Assembly (NCBI GenBank): GCA_005879065.1
Contig: VBLU01000079.1
Coordinates: forward strand, 1 to 23,598
Origin: Methanobacteriota archaeon
GTDB taxonomy: Archaea; Thermoplasmatota; Thermoplasmata; RBG-16-68-12
Reading direction: 5' to 3'
DNA: 23,598 nucleotides
The position numbers and the translations under genes are program-made. The notes under the pieces are model-generated. The model ran no database searches. It saw only the letters and a list, made by a program, of their open reading frames with translations, and was not told where the DNA came from. Below are positions 6,378 through 13,629 of this stretch, in pieces; position 1 is the first letter of the stretch, and each line of letters starts with the position of its first letter.

Positions 6378-7955
6378 TTGGCCGACACCTACGACGTCAT
6401 CGTGGTCGGCGGGGGGCATAACGGTCTCGTCGCGGCCTCGTACCTGGCCCGAGCGCGGCGCCGCGTGTTGCTCCTCGAGCGACGTCCCGCGGTGGGCGGC
6501 GCCGTCGCGACGGAGGAGCTCGCCCCTGGGTTTCAGGCCTCGACCGGCGCGGACGTCTGTGGACTTCTCCGACCGGAGATTGTCGACGACTTGAACCTCC
6601 CGGACCGGGGACTGCGCCTTTTGGCCCTCGACCCGGAGGTGACCGCCGTCGGGGATCACACCTCCCTCCGTATCTGGCGGGACGTCTGGAGGACGCAGGC
6701 CGAACTGATCACGAAATCCTCGCGCGACGCGGAGGCCTACCCGCGCTTCACCGCATTCCTGCGCGACTTCGCGACAGCCTTGGATCCCCTCGTCACGATG
6801 ACGCCGCCGAACGTCGCCGCACCGACCCTGGGAGAGCAGATGGGCCTCTTGCGGCGCGCGCTCGCGGTCCGGCGCCTAGGCAAGGATACGATGCAACAGA
6901 TGCTCCGCATGCCTCCGATGTCGGTCCGAGATTTTCTGAACGAGTGGTTCGAGACGGACCTGCTGAAGGCCTCGTTTGCCGTGGACGCGTTGGTCGGCAC
7001 CTTCCAAGGCCCCTTCTCCCCCGGGACGGCCTTCGGTCTCGTTCCCCACTTCCTGCCCGCCGTCCAAGGCGGCGGCTGGTCGTTCGTTAAAGGTGGGATG
7101 GGCACCTTGGCGAGTGCACTGGCACTGGCCGCGAGGGAGGCGGGTGCGACGATCCGGACCAACGCCGATGTCCGCCGGATCACGAGCACGGACGGACGGG
7201 TCACCGGCGTGGAACTCTCGGACGGCGAACGGATCGCGGGGCGCGCGGTCGCCTCCAACGCGGATCCGAAACGGACGTTCCTTCACCTGATCGATCCCGA
7301 GGAGCTGGATCCAGAATTCTTGGTCCACGTGCGGAACTTCGAAATGAACGGTGTCGTTGCGAAGGTGAACTTCGCCCTCGACCGGGCGCCGGGATTTCCC
7401 GGTGCTTCCGATGCGGTCCCCGCGCACTTTCGGATCTGTCCGTCCCTCGAATATCTGGAGCGGGCCTACGACGACGCGAAATATGGGAGCGTCTCGGTCG
7501 CGCCATTCCTTGATGTCTTCGTGCCGACGGTCATGGACCCAGACCTGGCGCCGACGGGCAAGCACGTCGTTTCCACGTTGGTCCAATACGCGCCGTACGA
7601 CCTGCGTCCTGGCAATTGGGACGCGGAAGGAGATAGGCTCGGCGACAAAGTCGTCGGGTTGCTCGAGGAGCAGATGCCGGGTTTCGAGAAACTCGTCGTG
7701 GCCCGACAGGTGTTGACCCCGCGGGAATTGGAGAGCCGATTCGGACTCACGGAGGGACACATCTATCACGGGGAGATGACGCTCGACCAGTCCCTCGTCC
7801 TGCGACCGGTTCCCGGATGGTCCCGATATCGCACGCCGGTCGAGGGCCTGTACCTGTGCGGATCCGGAGCCCATCCCGGCGGCGGGGTCACCGGCGCACC
7901 GGGCTACAACGCGGCTCGGGAGATCCTCGCAGACTGGAACCGGATCTCTTCGTGA
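6378..7955 (+). CDS. Phytoene desaturase-like FAD-dependent oxidoreductase (COG1233/PYROXD2 type), copy 2
   Basis: A 525-residue protein from TTG 6378, three bases after the stop of copy 1. It has the same architecture: DVIVVGGGHNGLVAASYLAR, VLLLERRPAVGGAVATEEL, a middle substrate domain, and the terminal FAD motif GLYLCGSGAHPGGGVTGAPG. Long stretches match copy 1 (for example EWFETD, INTADVRRI-like segments, YDDAKYG, PFLDVFVP/PFIDMCVP and APTGKHVVS/APPGKHIMS), so the pair arose by tandem duplication. The mid-regions that shape the substrate pocket differ more, which suggests related but distinct substrates or a heteromer. It is translationally close-coupled to copy 1. The substrate is unknown. 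Confidence 0.88.
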   Translation: MADTYDVIVVGGGHNGLVAASYLARARRRVLLLERRPAVGGAVATEELAPGFQASTGADVCGLLRPEIVDDLNLPDRGLRLLALDPEVTAVGDHTSLRIWRDVWRTQAELITKSSRDAEAYPRFTAFLRDFATALDPLVTMTPPNVAAPTLGEQMGLLRRALAVRRLGKDTMQQMLRMPPMSVRDFLNEWFETDLLKASFAVDALVGTFQGPFSPGTAFGLVPHFLPAVQGGGWSFVKGGMGTLASALALAAREAGATIRTNADVRRITSTDGRVTGVELSDGERIAGRAVASNADPKRTFLHLIDPEELDPEFLVHVRNFEMNGVVAKVNFALDRAPGFPGASDAVPAHFRICPSLEYLERAYDDAKYGSVSVAPFLDVFVPTVMDPDLAPTGKHVVSTLVQYAPYDLRPGNWDAEGDRLGDKVVGLLEEQMPGFEKLVVARQVLTPRELESRFGLTEGHIYHGEMTLDQSLVLRPVPGWSRYRTPVEGLYLCGSGAHPGGGVTGAPGYNAAREILADWNRISS

Positions 7956-8013
7956 TTTGATCCCGCCAGCCGCGGATTCGGGGAGTCGACTCTCTTCGTC
8001 CGCCCAGAATCCT

Positions 8014-8019
8014 TCATAT
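8014..8019 (+). promoter_or_regulatory. TATA-like box upstream of the peroxiredoxin gene
   Basis: CCTTCATATCCC places TCATAT about 25 bases before ATG 8044, consistent with a leaderless transcript. It favours ATG 8044 over upstream in-frame codons. Confidence 0.4.
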
Positions 8020-8043
8020 CCCACGAACGAATCGGCGGGCGCC

Positions 8044-8406
8044 ATGGCGGACCTCCTCGAACCGGGCAGCCTGGCCCCGGACTTCGAGGGGACGAATCAG
8101 GACGGGGCCCCGGTCCGGCTCCGAGATCTGCGAGGCCGTCCCGTCGTGCTCTATTTCTACCCGCAGGACGACACGCTCGGCTGTACGAGAGAGGCGTGCG
8201 CCTTTCGAGATGACACGGAGGCCTTGGCGGATCCGGACCGACAGATCACTGCTGCCTTCCGCGCGGTGGCGATCCACGGCCTAGCGAAGCGGGTCACGTA
8301 CGTGATCGGACCTGACGGAAGGATCCTCGCCGCTTACCGTAGGCTGGACCCGAAATCCCACAGCAAAGAAGCCCTCCGGGTGCTATCGGGGGTGCGGAAA
8401 CGATGA
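8044..8406 (+). CDS. BCP/PrxQ-type peroxiredoxin with an apparent internal deletion
   Basis: A 120-residue thiol peroxidase-like protein. It has the PrxQ start LEPGSLAPDFEGTNQDG, the strand VVLYFYPQDD, and the active-site motif DTLGCTREAC with peroxidatic and resolving cysteines five residues apart. The usual family length is 150-160. After FRDDTEAL the sequence jumps straight to ADPDRQITAAFRA, omitting about 32-35 residues that normally form a beta strand and helix (the GAVVLGVSxD...SHxxFxxKxxLPFxLL region). The rest, KRVTYVIGPDGRI to the C-terminus, is normal. The reading frame is kept across the junction. The protein may be inactive, or the gap may be an assembly error. Its stop overlaps the next start (ATGA at 8403-8406). 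Confidence 0.85.
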   Translation: MADLLEPGSLAPDFEGTNQDGAPVRLRDLRGRPVVLYFYPQDDTLGCTREACAFRDDTEALADPDRQITAAFRAVAIHGLAKRVTYVIGPDGRILAAYRRLDPKSHSKEALRVLSGVRKR

Positions 8407-8871
8407 CCTACTCTTCCGCAAAACTTCCCGATGTCAAGATCCCGAGGAACATTCGCCTTCGGTACGAGCGTTTTCTTGATCACTTCAAGGGCTTCGAGGA
8501 CGTGGACGCCGTCCGTGGGATTTTCGGACCGAGGACAAAGACCGTCCTCAGCGCACTCAAGGTCGAGTTCTTCTCTTCCAAGTGGCAACCGGCGGGATAT
8601 CTATCTCGACGTCGTGCACGAACTCGTCCATGTCCGGCAGTTCAGCGAAGGGAAGCAGCTGTTCCCGGAGGGCTTCAATTACCCGGATGCGCCCACGGAG
8701 ATCGAGGCGTACAAGGTGTGCATCGCGGAAGGGCGGCGGCTCGGGATGACGGACCGGGAACTGTTCAAGTACCTGAAGGTCGAGTGGATGGATGCGGGCG
8801 AGCTGCGCCGGCTCGCCCGGAACGTGGGAGTGAGGGCCCCGCCGAAACCACGTGCCCGACGGAAACGGTAG
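8403..8871 (+). pseudogene. HExxH metalloprotease-like protein, frameshifted
   Basis: The gene begins at ATG 8403, overlapping the peroxiredoxin stop. The first ~61 codons read MTYSSAKLPDVKIPRNIRLR, then FLDHFKGFEDVDAVRG to VEFFSSKW. Between about 8586 and 8598 the coding frame shifts by +1. It continues as RRDIYLDVVHELVHVRQFSE, with zinc-binding HELVH (8617-8631), followed by PTEIEAYKVCIAEGRRLGM (a likely third ligand Glu) and a basic C-terminus ending in TAG at 8869-8871. Joined, it would be about 155 residues, a small putative zinc metalloprotease. Neither frame alone makes a complete protein. A sequencing indel, a true mutation or a programmed +1 shift are all possible; no slippery homopolymer is evident. 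Confidence 0.75.
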
Positions 8872-8903
8872 GCAGCTCCGAATACGGCGACTTGAAAGGA
8901 AGG

Positions 8904-8915
8904 CTCGGGCCCGAG
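8904..8915. repeat. Perfect 12-base palindrome in a convergent gap
   Basis: CTCGGGCCCGAG is its own reverse complement. It lies 33 bases after the stop of the frameshifted metalloprotease gene and directly before a second, AT-rich palindrome. Confidence 0.8.
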
Positions 8916-8917
8916 AT

Positions 8918-8939
8918 GTTATAGTTATTTAACTATAAC
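8918..8939. terminator. AT-rich inverted repeat between convergent genes (possible bidirectional terminator)
   Basis: GTTATAGTTA and TAACTATAAC are perfect 10-base inverted arms separated by TT. The element starts two bases after the GC palindrome and ends nine bases before the dinB stop codon. It stands out as almost pure A/T in GC-rich DNA. A bidirectional terminator or an operator/cruciform are the plausible roles. The repeat is seen directly; the function is inferred. Confidence 0.45.
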
Positions 8940-8948
8940 TTCCACGGA

Positions 8949-10025
8949 CTACTCGAACGCGGTCAGTTGGGGCTGCCGCGTCTTCGGGCGTTCCAGCTTG
9001 GTGACCCTGACCCCGATGAGCCGGAACCGATGATTGCCTTCCGCGAATTCTTTTGCGAGGTCGACGCAGACATCGGCCAAGACTTTCTCATCGAAGACGT
9101 GGGAGGCGAGGGTCCTCTCCCGAAGGTGGGTCTGGAAGCCCTCGAACCGGATCTTGATTCCAATCGTCCGGAATGTGGCTCCTTGGGCCCGCGCCCGGAG
9201 GAACACGTTGCGGGCCACATCGCGGATCGTCGACTCGACTCGGATCCAATCGGACACGTCCTTGTCGAAGGTGCGTTCGACGCTGATCGACTTGGGGTCC
9301 GGCCGCTCCTCGACCGGCAACTCCTCGATCCCGCGGGCGATGGCCCACAGCCACACGGAGTTCTTGCCCATGAGCTTCTTCAACTCGGCGCCGGGAAAGC
9401 GCGCGAGTTCCCCGATTGTCCGGACTCCGACCCGCTCGAGCATTTGGGCGGTCTTCGGCCCGACCCCGCTGATCCGCGTGATCGGCAACGGGTCCAGGAA
9501 GGCGACGACCTCCTCGGGCCGAACGACCTTGAGGCCGTCCGGTTTCGCCATGTCCGAGGCCATCTTTGCGACGGACTTGTTCGGGGCAACACCGACGGTG
9601 CACGCAAGGCCTTCTCGCTCCCGCACGGCCGCCTTGACGCGGGCGGCGTAGCCTGCGGCTTCATCGAACCCCTTCACCTTACCCGTCACATCGAGGAACG
9701 CCTCATCGATGCTGACATGCTCGAGGACGTCCGCGTAGGATCGGAGGACCTCGATCACGCTCTCCGACGCAGCCGCATACCGGTCGTAGTCCGGTCGGAG
9801 GAAAACGGCCTGCGGGGTCTTGTGCCACGCCGTGCTGATTGGCATGCCACTCCGGATCCCGAGCTGCCGCGCCTCGTAACTGGCCGCCATCACGACGCCT
9901 CGCCCACGACCCTTTTTGGGATCCGCGCCGACGATCACCGGCTGGCCGACGAGCTCCGGATTCTCCCGCCTCTCCACGCTCACGTAGAACGCGTCCATGT
10001 CCACATGGAAGATCACGCGGGCCAC
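8949..10025 (-). CDS. dinB: DNA polymerase IV (Y-family, DinB/Dpo4-like)
   Basis: A 358-residue translesion DNA polymerase. Palm and fingers: FHVDMDAFYVSVE with metal-binding D9 and a likely steric-gate Y14, then SIDEAFLD with catalytic D107 and E108. Thumb: two helix-hairpin-helix segments around ISGVGPKTAQMLERVGVRTI. Little finger: from about residue 235, with SISVERTFDKDV and FRTIGIKIRFEGFQTHLRER. The last residues, QPQLTAFE, resemble a PCNA-interacting (PIP) box, as in archaeal Dpo4. The length is normal for the family. I chose GTG 10023-10025; the open frame upstream (to 10277) is antisense to the neighbouring gene and lacks homology. The VOC gene lies 67 bases upstream on the same strand. 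No strong TATA box is visible. Confidence 0.95.
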   Translation of the reverse strand: MARVIFHVDMDAFYVSVERRENPELVGQPVIVGADPKKGRGRGVVMAASYEARQLGIRSGMPISTAWHKTPQAVFLRPDYDRYAAASESVIEVLRSYADVLEHVSIDEAFLDVTGKVKGFDEAAGYAARVKAAVREREGLACTVGVAPNKSVAKMASDMAKPDGLKVVRPEEVVAFLDPLPITRISGVGPKTAQMLERVGVRTIGELARFPGAELKKLMGKNSVWLWAIARGIEELPVEERPDPKSISVERTFDKDVSDWIRVESTIRDVARNVFLRARAQGATFRTIGIKIRFEGFQTHLRERTLASHVFDEKVLADVCVDLAKEFAEGNHRFRLIGVRVTKLERPKTRQPQLTAFE

Positions 10026-10092
10026 GGACCGAGAACGGCATGGTCCTTGATTAGTCTGGTTCTGTTCTCGCGCGCGCGGCGTTGGTAATCTC

Positions 10093-10548
10093 TCACTGGA
10101 CGCAGAACTCGTTGCCCTCGGGGTCCTGCAGGATGACCCAATATTCACCGGGTGCCGCCTTCGACGATGGCGGCACATCCCAGGCCTTCTGCTTGCTCGC
10201 TCCGAGTCGCAGGAGTCGGTCGACTTCCTTGTCCACCTGCGCTTTTCGCGCCTCGAGGGGAACCGCAGGCCCGCCACTCGCGTTCAGGTCCAGATGAAGG
10301 CGGTTCTTCCCCGGCTTCGGCGTGTCCATTTGTTGAAAGTAAATCCTCGGCCCATGGCCATCCGGATCGACAATCGCGCTCGCAGAATTCCATTCCTCCT
10401 CGGGCACATTCCACGCCTTCAGCGCCGCTTGCCAGGTCGCGAATCCGTGCGGCGGGTCTTGCACCTTGTAGTGCAGCGCTTCCGACCAGAACCTGGCGAG
10501 GCGATCCGGGTCGGCACAGTCGAATACGATTTGAGTTTTCGTGGCCAC
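10093..10548 (-). CDS. VOC/glyoxalase-like domain protein
   Basis: A 151-residue protein of the vicinal-oxygen-chelate superfamily (Glyoxalase_6-like). It has the paired beta-alpha-beta pattern: TQIVFDCADPDRLARFWSEA at the N-terminus and RLHLDLNA followed by KAQVDKEVDRLLRLGA, ending YWVILQDPEGNEFCVQ, the usual C-terminal VOC signature. Short VOC proteins of this kind are often lyase/dioxygenase-like or antibiotic-binding relatives; the substrate cannot be predicted. The start is GTG at 10548 (MATKTQIVF). It diverges from the surface protein gene across a 201-base gap (10549-10749), in which I see no further gene. Confidence 0.85.
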   Translation of the reverse strand: MATKTQIVFDCADPDRLARFWSEALHYKVQDPPHGFATWQAALKAWNVPEEEWNSASAIVDPDGHGPRIYFQQMDTPKPGKNRLHLDLNASGGPAVPLEARKAQVDKEVDRLLRLGASKQKAWDVPPSSKAAPGEYWVILQDPEGNEFCVQ

Positions 10549-10716
10549 GCGAGCACCGGAGTCTCCGAAACCCTGACTACGTCTTTACGCTAGCGTTGGG
10601 GGATCGACGAACATAACCGGTCGACGTGCGGCGAGAGCCGCAGGCAAGCCTCCGGCCCGAAACAGCCTCTACGCGCGTGAGGCTCCGAAATGAATCACCC
10701 ATGATAACGGGGCGGG

Positions 10717-10724
10717 AGTGTATT
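10717..10724 (+). promoter_or_regulatory. TATA-like box for the surface/roadblock protein
   Basis: GGGAGTGTATTTCCTAG has GTGTATTT ending 26 bases before the GTG start at 10750, consistent with leaderless transcription. Confidence 0.4.
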
Positions 10725-10749
10725 TCCTAGCCCCAATCGTCGAACACCT

Positions 10750-12663
10750 GTGCATCGACGCCTCTTCGTAGCCGCCGCATTCACGATCGCGTGCTTGGTC
10801 GCGTTGCTGGCACCGTCCTTAACCGCAGGAAGCGCCTCGGACGGCCCTGGGCCACGGCCAGAGGCAGTCGCGGGTCCCCCCGTAAGCCCCATGGATGCGG
10901 ACCTCACCCTTTCGATCACCGCGAACGTCTCCCTGGCGGACCCGGGCGACCAGGTGCTTCTCTACGCGTACGCTCGGAATCTGGGGAATGCGACCGCGAC
11001 GAACGTGACCGTCGAGGCGCCTTTGGACCCGAATTCAACCTACGTCTGGTCTTTTCCCAACGCAACCTACGACCCCGTCAACCGGACCCTCCAGTGGACC
11101 GTGGCCAGTCTCGCCGTCGGCGGCCGCATAGACGTCGTCTGGACGATCCGGATCGCGGCCGGAACAGCGGACAACACGACGATTCTCTGTCGTTTCCGCG
11201 CCTCATACCAGAACGCGACCGGGGCGCCTCTCCTTCCCAAAATGGTCGTGACGACGGTCCGCGTGCGTGCCCCGGTGTTCGACCCCCAGCTGCGGCCCTT
11301 ACAGGCCACCGCGGAATACGGGGATGTCGTCATCGCCAAGCTCTTCGCGAACAACACGGGATCCGGGACGGCCCGTCAGGCATGGTCCAACTGGACCCTG
11401 GGCGGAAACTTCCGGTTCGCCTACATCGAAGAAAACTTGCCCGTCACGAACGTGTCGGATGGATTCCAGGTCACCTGGTCGAACCTCGCGCCCGGGGCGC
11501 ATTCCCTCACCGCGCACCTCGTCGTCCTCCGGGGCATGGCCGATGGCCTCTCGATGACCATCCAGACCCAGTGGACGGCCACGGACAAGAACGGGAACCG
11601 GCTCGTCCCGTCCACGCCCACGCGATCGGTCGACCTCCTCGCCCCTTCCTTCACCCTCGGCATGACCGCCTCGGCCGTCCAACTCAACACGACGTCGCGG
11701 TTCGTCCTCACCTTGACCATACGCAACGCCGGACACGCGGCGGGCATCGGCTGGCTCAACACGACCTTGCCGAGCGGGCCGGCCTTCCTCTCCGACAACG
11801 GTTCGATGCCTCGGTCCAACCAAGGCAGACGGTACAGCTGGACGATCCCCTCCCTGGCGCCGGGAGAGGCCCTCCTCGTGGGAATCACCTTCGGATCGGC
11901 CGCGGATACGAGCGTTGCAAGTTTCGTTTTCGCGCTCGAATTCACGGACGGAAAGGGGAGCCCCTCCGCGTCCGTCTCAGGCCCACGAATCGACATCGAA
12001 TTCATCGCGCCTGCGACCGGGACGGTTCCCCCGACACCGACGGACCTCGCTGCATGGGTGCTCGTGGCGGCCGCCGTCGCAGGGGGTCTGATCGCGCTCG
12101 TCTTCCTGTGGCGCCGCCGCAGCTCCGATGTCGAAATCGAGGACGTGTTCGTCGCGGGCATGGGAGGTCACCTATTGGCTCACCGATCCTCCGGCCTTGT
12201 TCCCTATGAAGACGAAGACATCCTCGTCGGGATGTTCAAGGTCGTCCAAGATTTCATCCACGACGCCTTCGCGAAAGGGACCACGGACCAGTTGGGATCC
12301 CTCCAAGTCGGGGAACGCAAGATCATCATCGAGCGGGGACGTTCCCACTTCATCGCGGTCGTGTATTGCGGCCAGGATCGGGGGCTGCTCTCGGAGCGCG
12401 TCCGGAAGGTGTCTCGGCTCATCGACAACCGCTTCGGCATGGCACTCGAGAACTGGTCGGGAGACCTCGACGAGCTGCGGGGCCTCGTGGCCCTCCTGCC
12501 CCAGATCTGGAAGCACCAACCGCGATCGCGTGCCTCTGTCAAGCCGGATCCGGCAACGAGACCCGCGCCCCGCGATCCCTCCGCGGGCCCGGAGGGCGAA
12601 GCGAAGGCGGACGGCCCCGCGGATCCGGGCGGCACCGAGTTGTCGGTCGACTCCGCAAAGTGA
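10750..12663 (+). CDS. Membrane-anchored surface protein with three Ig-like repeats and a cytoplasmic roadblock/longin-like domain
   Basis: A 637-residue protein starting at GTG 10750. Residues 1-26 are a signal peptide (LFVAAAFTIACLVALLAPSL). Outside lie three beta-rich repeats of the DUF11/CARDB type, at about 50-150, 165-295 and 300-420, each containing a NLGNATATN, NNTGSGTA or NAGHAAG turn and a W-x-I/L-x-x-LAxG strand. Many N-x-S/T sequons suggest N-glycosylation. A single membrane helix at about 435-455 (WVLVAAAVAGGLIALVFLW) is followed by RRR. The cytoplasmic part (about 461-587) begins EIEDVFVAGMGGHLLAH and includes EDEDILVGMFKVVQDFIHDA and ERGRSHFIAVVY, resembling roadblock/LC7-longin-like domains. 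The tail is disordered and rich in Pro, Ala, Asp and Lys. It is possibly a surface sensor or an adhesion protein signalling to a GTPase-like partner. The topology is clear, the role is not. Confidence 0.8.
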   Translation: MHRRLFVAAAFTIACLVALLAPSLTAGSASDGPGPRPEAVAGPPVSPMDADLTLSITANVSLADPGDQVLLYAYARNLGNATATNVTVEAPLDPNSTYVWSFPNATYDPVNRTLQWTVASLAVGGRIDVVWTIRIAAGTADNTTILCRFRASYQNATGAPLLPKMVVTTVRVRAPVFDPQLRPLQATAEYGDVVIAKLFANNTGSGTARQAWSNWTLGGNFRFAYIEENLPVTNVSDGFQVTWSNLAPGAHSLTAHLVVLRGMADGLSMTIQTQWTATDKNGNRLVPSTPTRSVDLLAPSFTLGMTASAVQLNTTSRFVLTLTIRNAGHAAGIGWLNTTLPSGPAFLSDNGSMPRSNQGRRYSWTIPSLAPGEALLVGITFGSAADTSVASFVFALEFTDGKGSPSASVSGPRIDIEFIAPATGTVPPTPTDLAAWVLVAAAVAGGLIALVFLWRRRSSDVEIEDVFVAGMGGHLLAHRSSGLVPYEDEDILVGMFKVVQDFIHDAFAKGTTDQLGSLQVGERKIIIERGRSHFIAVVYCGQDRGLLSERVRKVSRLIDNRFGMALENWSGDLDELRGLVALLPQIWKHQPRSRASVKPDPATRPAPRDPSAGPEGEAKADGPADPGGTELSVDSAK

Positions 12664-12701
12664 GGCCGAACGAATCGAAACTCGGACGATGGCCGGCGGA
12701 G

Positions 12702-13523
12702 CTAGCGGAACTCGCCCAGGCTCCTTTGACTGGACGGGACGCCCGCCTTGGCAGGGAACTCGTACTCCATCATGCCTGCCAGGCGTCGGAACTCGTTCAC
12801 GCTGCCAGGTCCAAAGCCCGCGTAATGATTGTTGAAGAAGACGAGGGCCCCTTTAATCGAGTCGGAGGCTCCGTCCAGCTCCTTGTACCACTCCCGCATC
12901 TCGGCGGACTTGTCCCGTTGCGTCTCCTTGAACTCCGTGAGTTCGCGATCGCCGACCATCCTCAGGTAGATGGAGTCCGCGGTGACGGCCGCTGGACTTC
13001 TCAGGTACTGATTCTCCGTCCACACCATCGCGACGTTTCGGTCGCGCAATAGCTTGTACACGTCCTCGCGGAACCAGGACTTGTGCCGAAATTCGATCGC
13101 GTGGGCGTAGTGCTCCCCGTCGAGGGCGCGGAGGAAGTCCTGCATCACCTTCCAGTCGGCATCGAACTTGATCGAGGGAGGGAGTTGGGCGACGAGCGGT
13201 CCGCACTTCTCTCGGAGCTCCTTCGCGGACGCGTAGAACCAGCCCAGGTTCTCGGCGACATCCTTCAGCTTCTTCTCGTGGGTGATCCGCCGCGGCATCT
13301 TCATCGCGAACCGGAATCCGGATGGCGTTGCCTTGTACCAGTCCTTCGTCACGGCGGGGCCTGGGTTGCGGTAGAACGAAGAGTCGACCTCGACGACGTC
13401 GAAGACCCGGGAGTACAGTTTCAGGTAGTCGGACTTGGGGGTGTTCGGCGGGTAGAAGCCGCCCAGCCAATCGTCGTACCCCCAGCCGCTGCATCCGACG
13501 CGCAGCTTTTCCTTCAGCGACAT
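12702..13523 (-). CDS. DUF72 (YecE-like) family protein
   Basis: A 273-residue TIM-barrel-like protein of the DUF72 family. It starts MSLKEKLRVGCSGWGYDDW and contains the family signatures FYPPNTPKSDYLKLYSRVFD, VEVDSSFYRNP, FRFAMKMPRRITHEK, GPLVAQLPPSIKFD, AIEFRHKSWF, VWTENQYLRSPAAVTADSIY and LVFFNNHYAGFGPGSVNEFR. The biochemical role of DUF72 is unknown. I used ATG 13521-13523; the open frame upstream to 13838 is antisense to the ahcY gene. It is convergent with the surface protein (38-base gap) and divergent from ahcY. The 106-base divergent gap shows only a weak TATA-like TCTATTCAT near 13558-13566. Confidence 0.9.
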   Translation of the reverse strand: MSLKEKLRVGCSGWGYDDWLGGFYPPNTPKSDYLKLYSRVFDVVEVDSSFYRNPGPAVTKDWYKATPSGFRFAMKMPRRITHEKKLKDVAENLGWFYASAKELREKCGPLVAQLPPSIKFDADWKVMQDFLRALDGEHYAHAIEFRHKSWFREDVYKLLRDRNVAMVWTENQYLRSPAAVTADSIYLRMVGDRELTEFKETQRDKSAEMREWYKELDGASDSIKGALVFFNNHYAGFGPGSVNEFRRLAGMMEYEFPAKAGVPSSQRSLGEFR

Positions 13524-13629
13524 GTGACCGCTCGCAACGAGCATACACCGCTCAACAATGAATAGATGACGCTCGCTCGCGGCGAGGCCACCGGAAGGCT
13601 GAAGTCGAGTCGGGCGCATCGGCGCTCGG

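Noticed and set aside
4452..6659. A 735-codon open frame on the minus strand across the oxidoreductase genes
   Set aside because: It is antisense to clear FAD oxidoreductase sequence. Its protein is Arg/Gly/His/Val-rich without motifs, as expected for a shadow in GC-rich DNA.
10026..10277. An 84-residue N-terminal extension of DNA polymerase IV
   Set aside because: The extension is antisense to the VOC gene and low in complexity, and the polymerase family begins at the VARVIFHVDMDAF segment.
10549..10749. GC-rich inverted segments in the VOC/surface-protein gap, considered as a structured RNA
   Set aside because: I could not draw a consistent fold or match a known RNA family; only the TATA-like box near the right end is supportable.
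10791..12209. A 472-codon overlapping plus-strand frame inside the surface protein gene
   Set aside because: It is extremely Arg/Pro/His-rich and has no domain; the overlapping frame has a signal peptide, repeats and a membrane helix.
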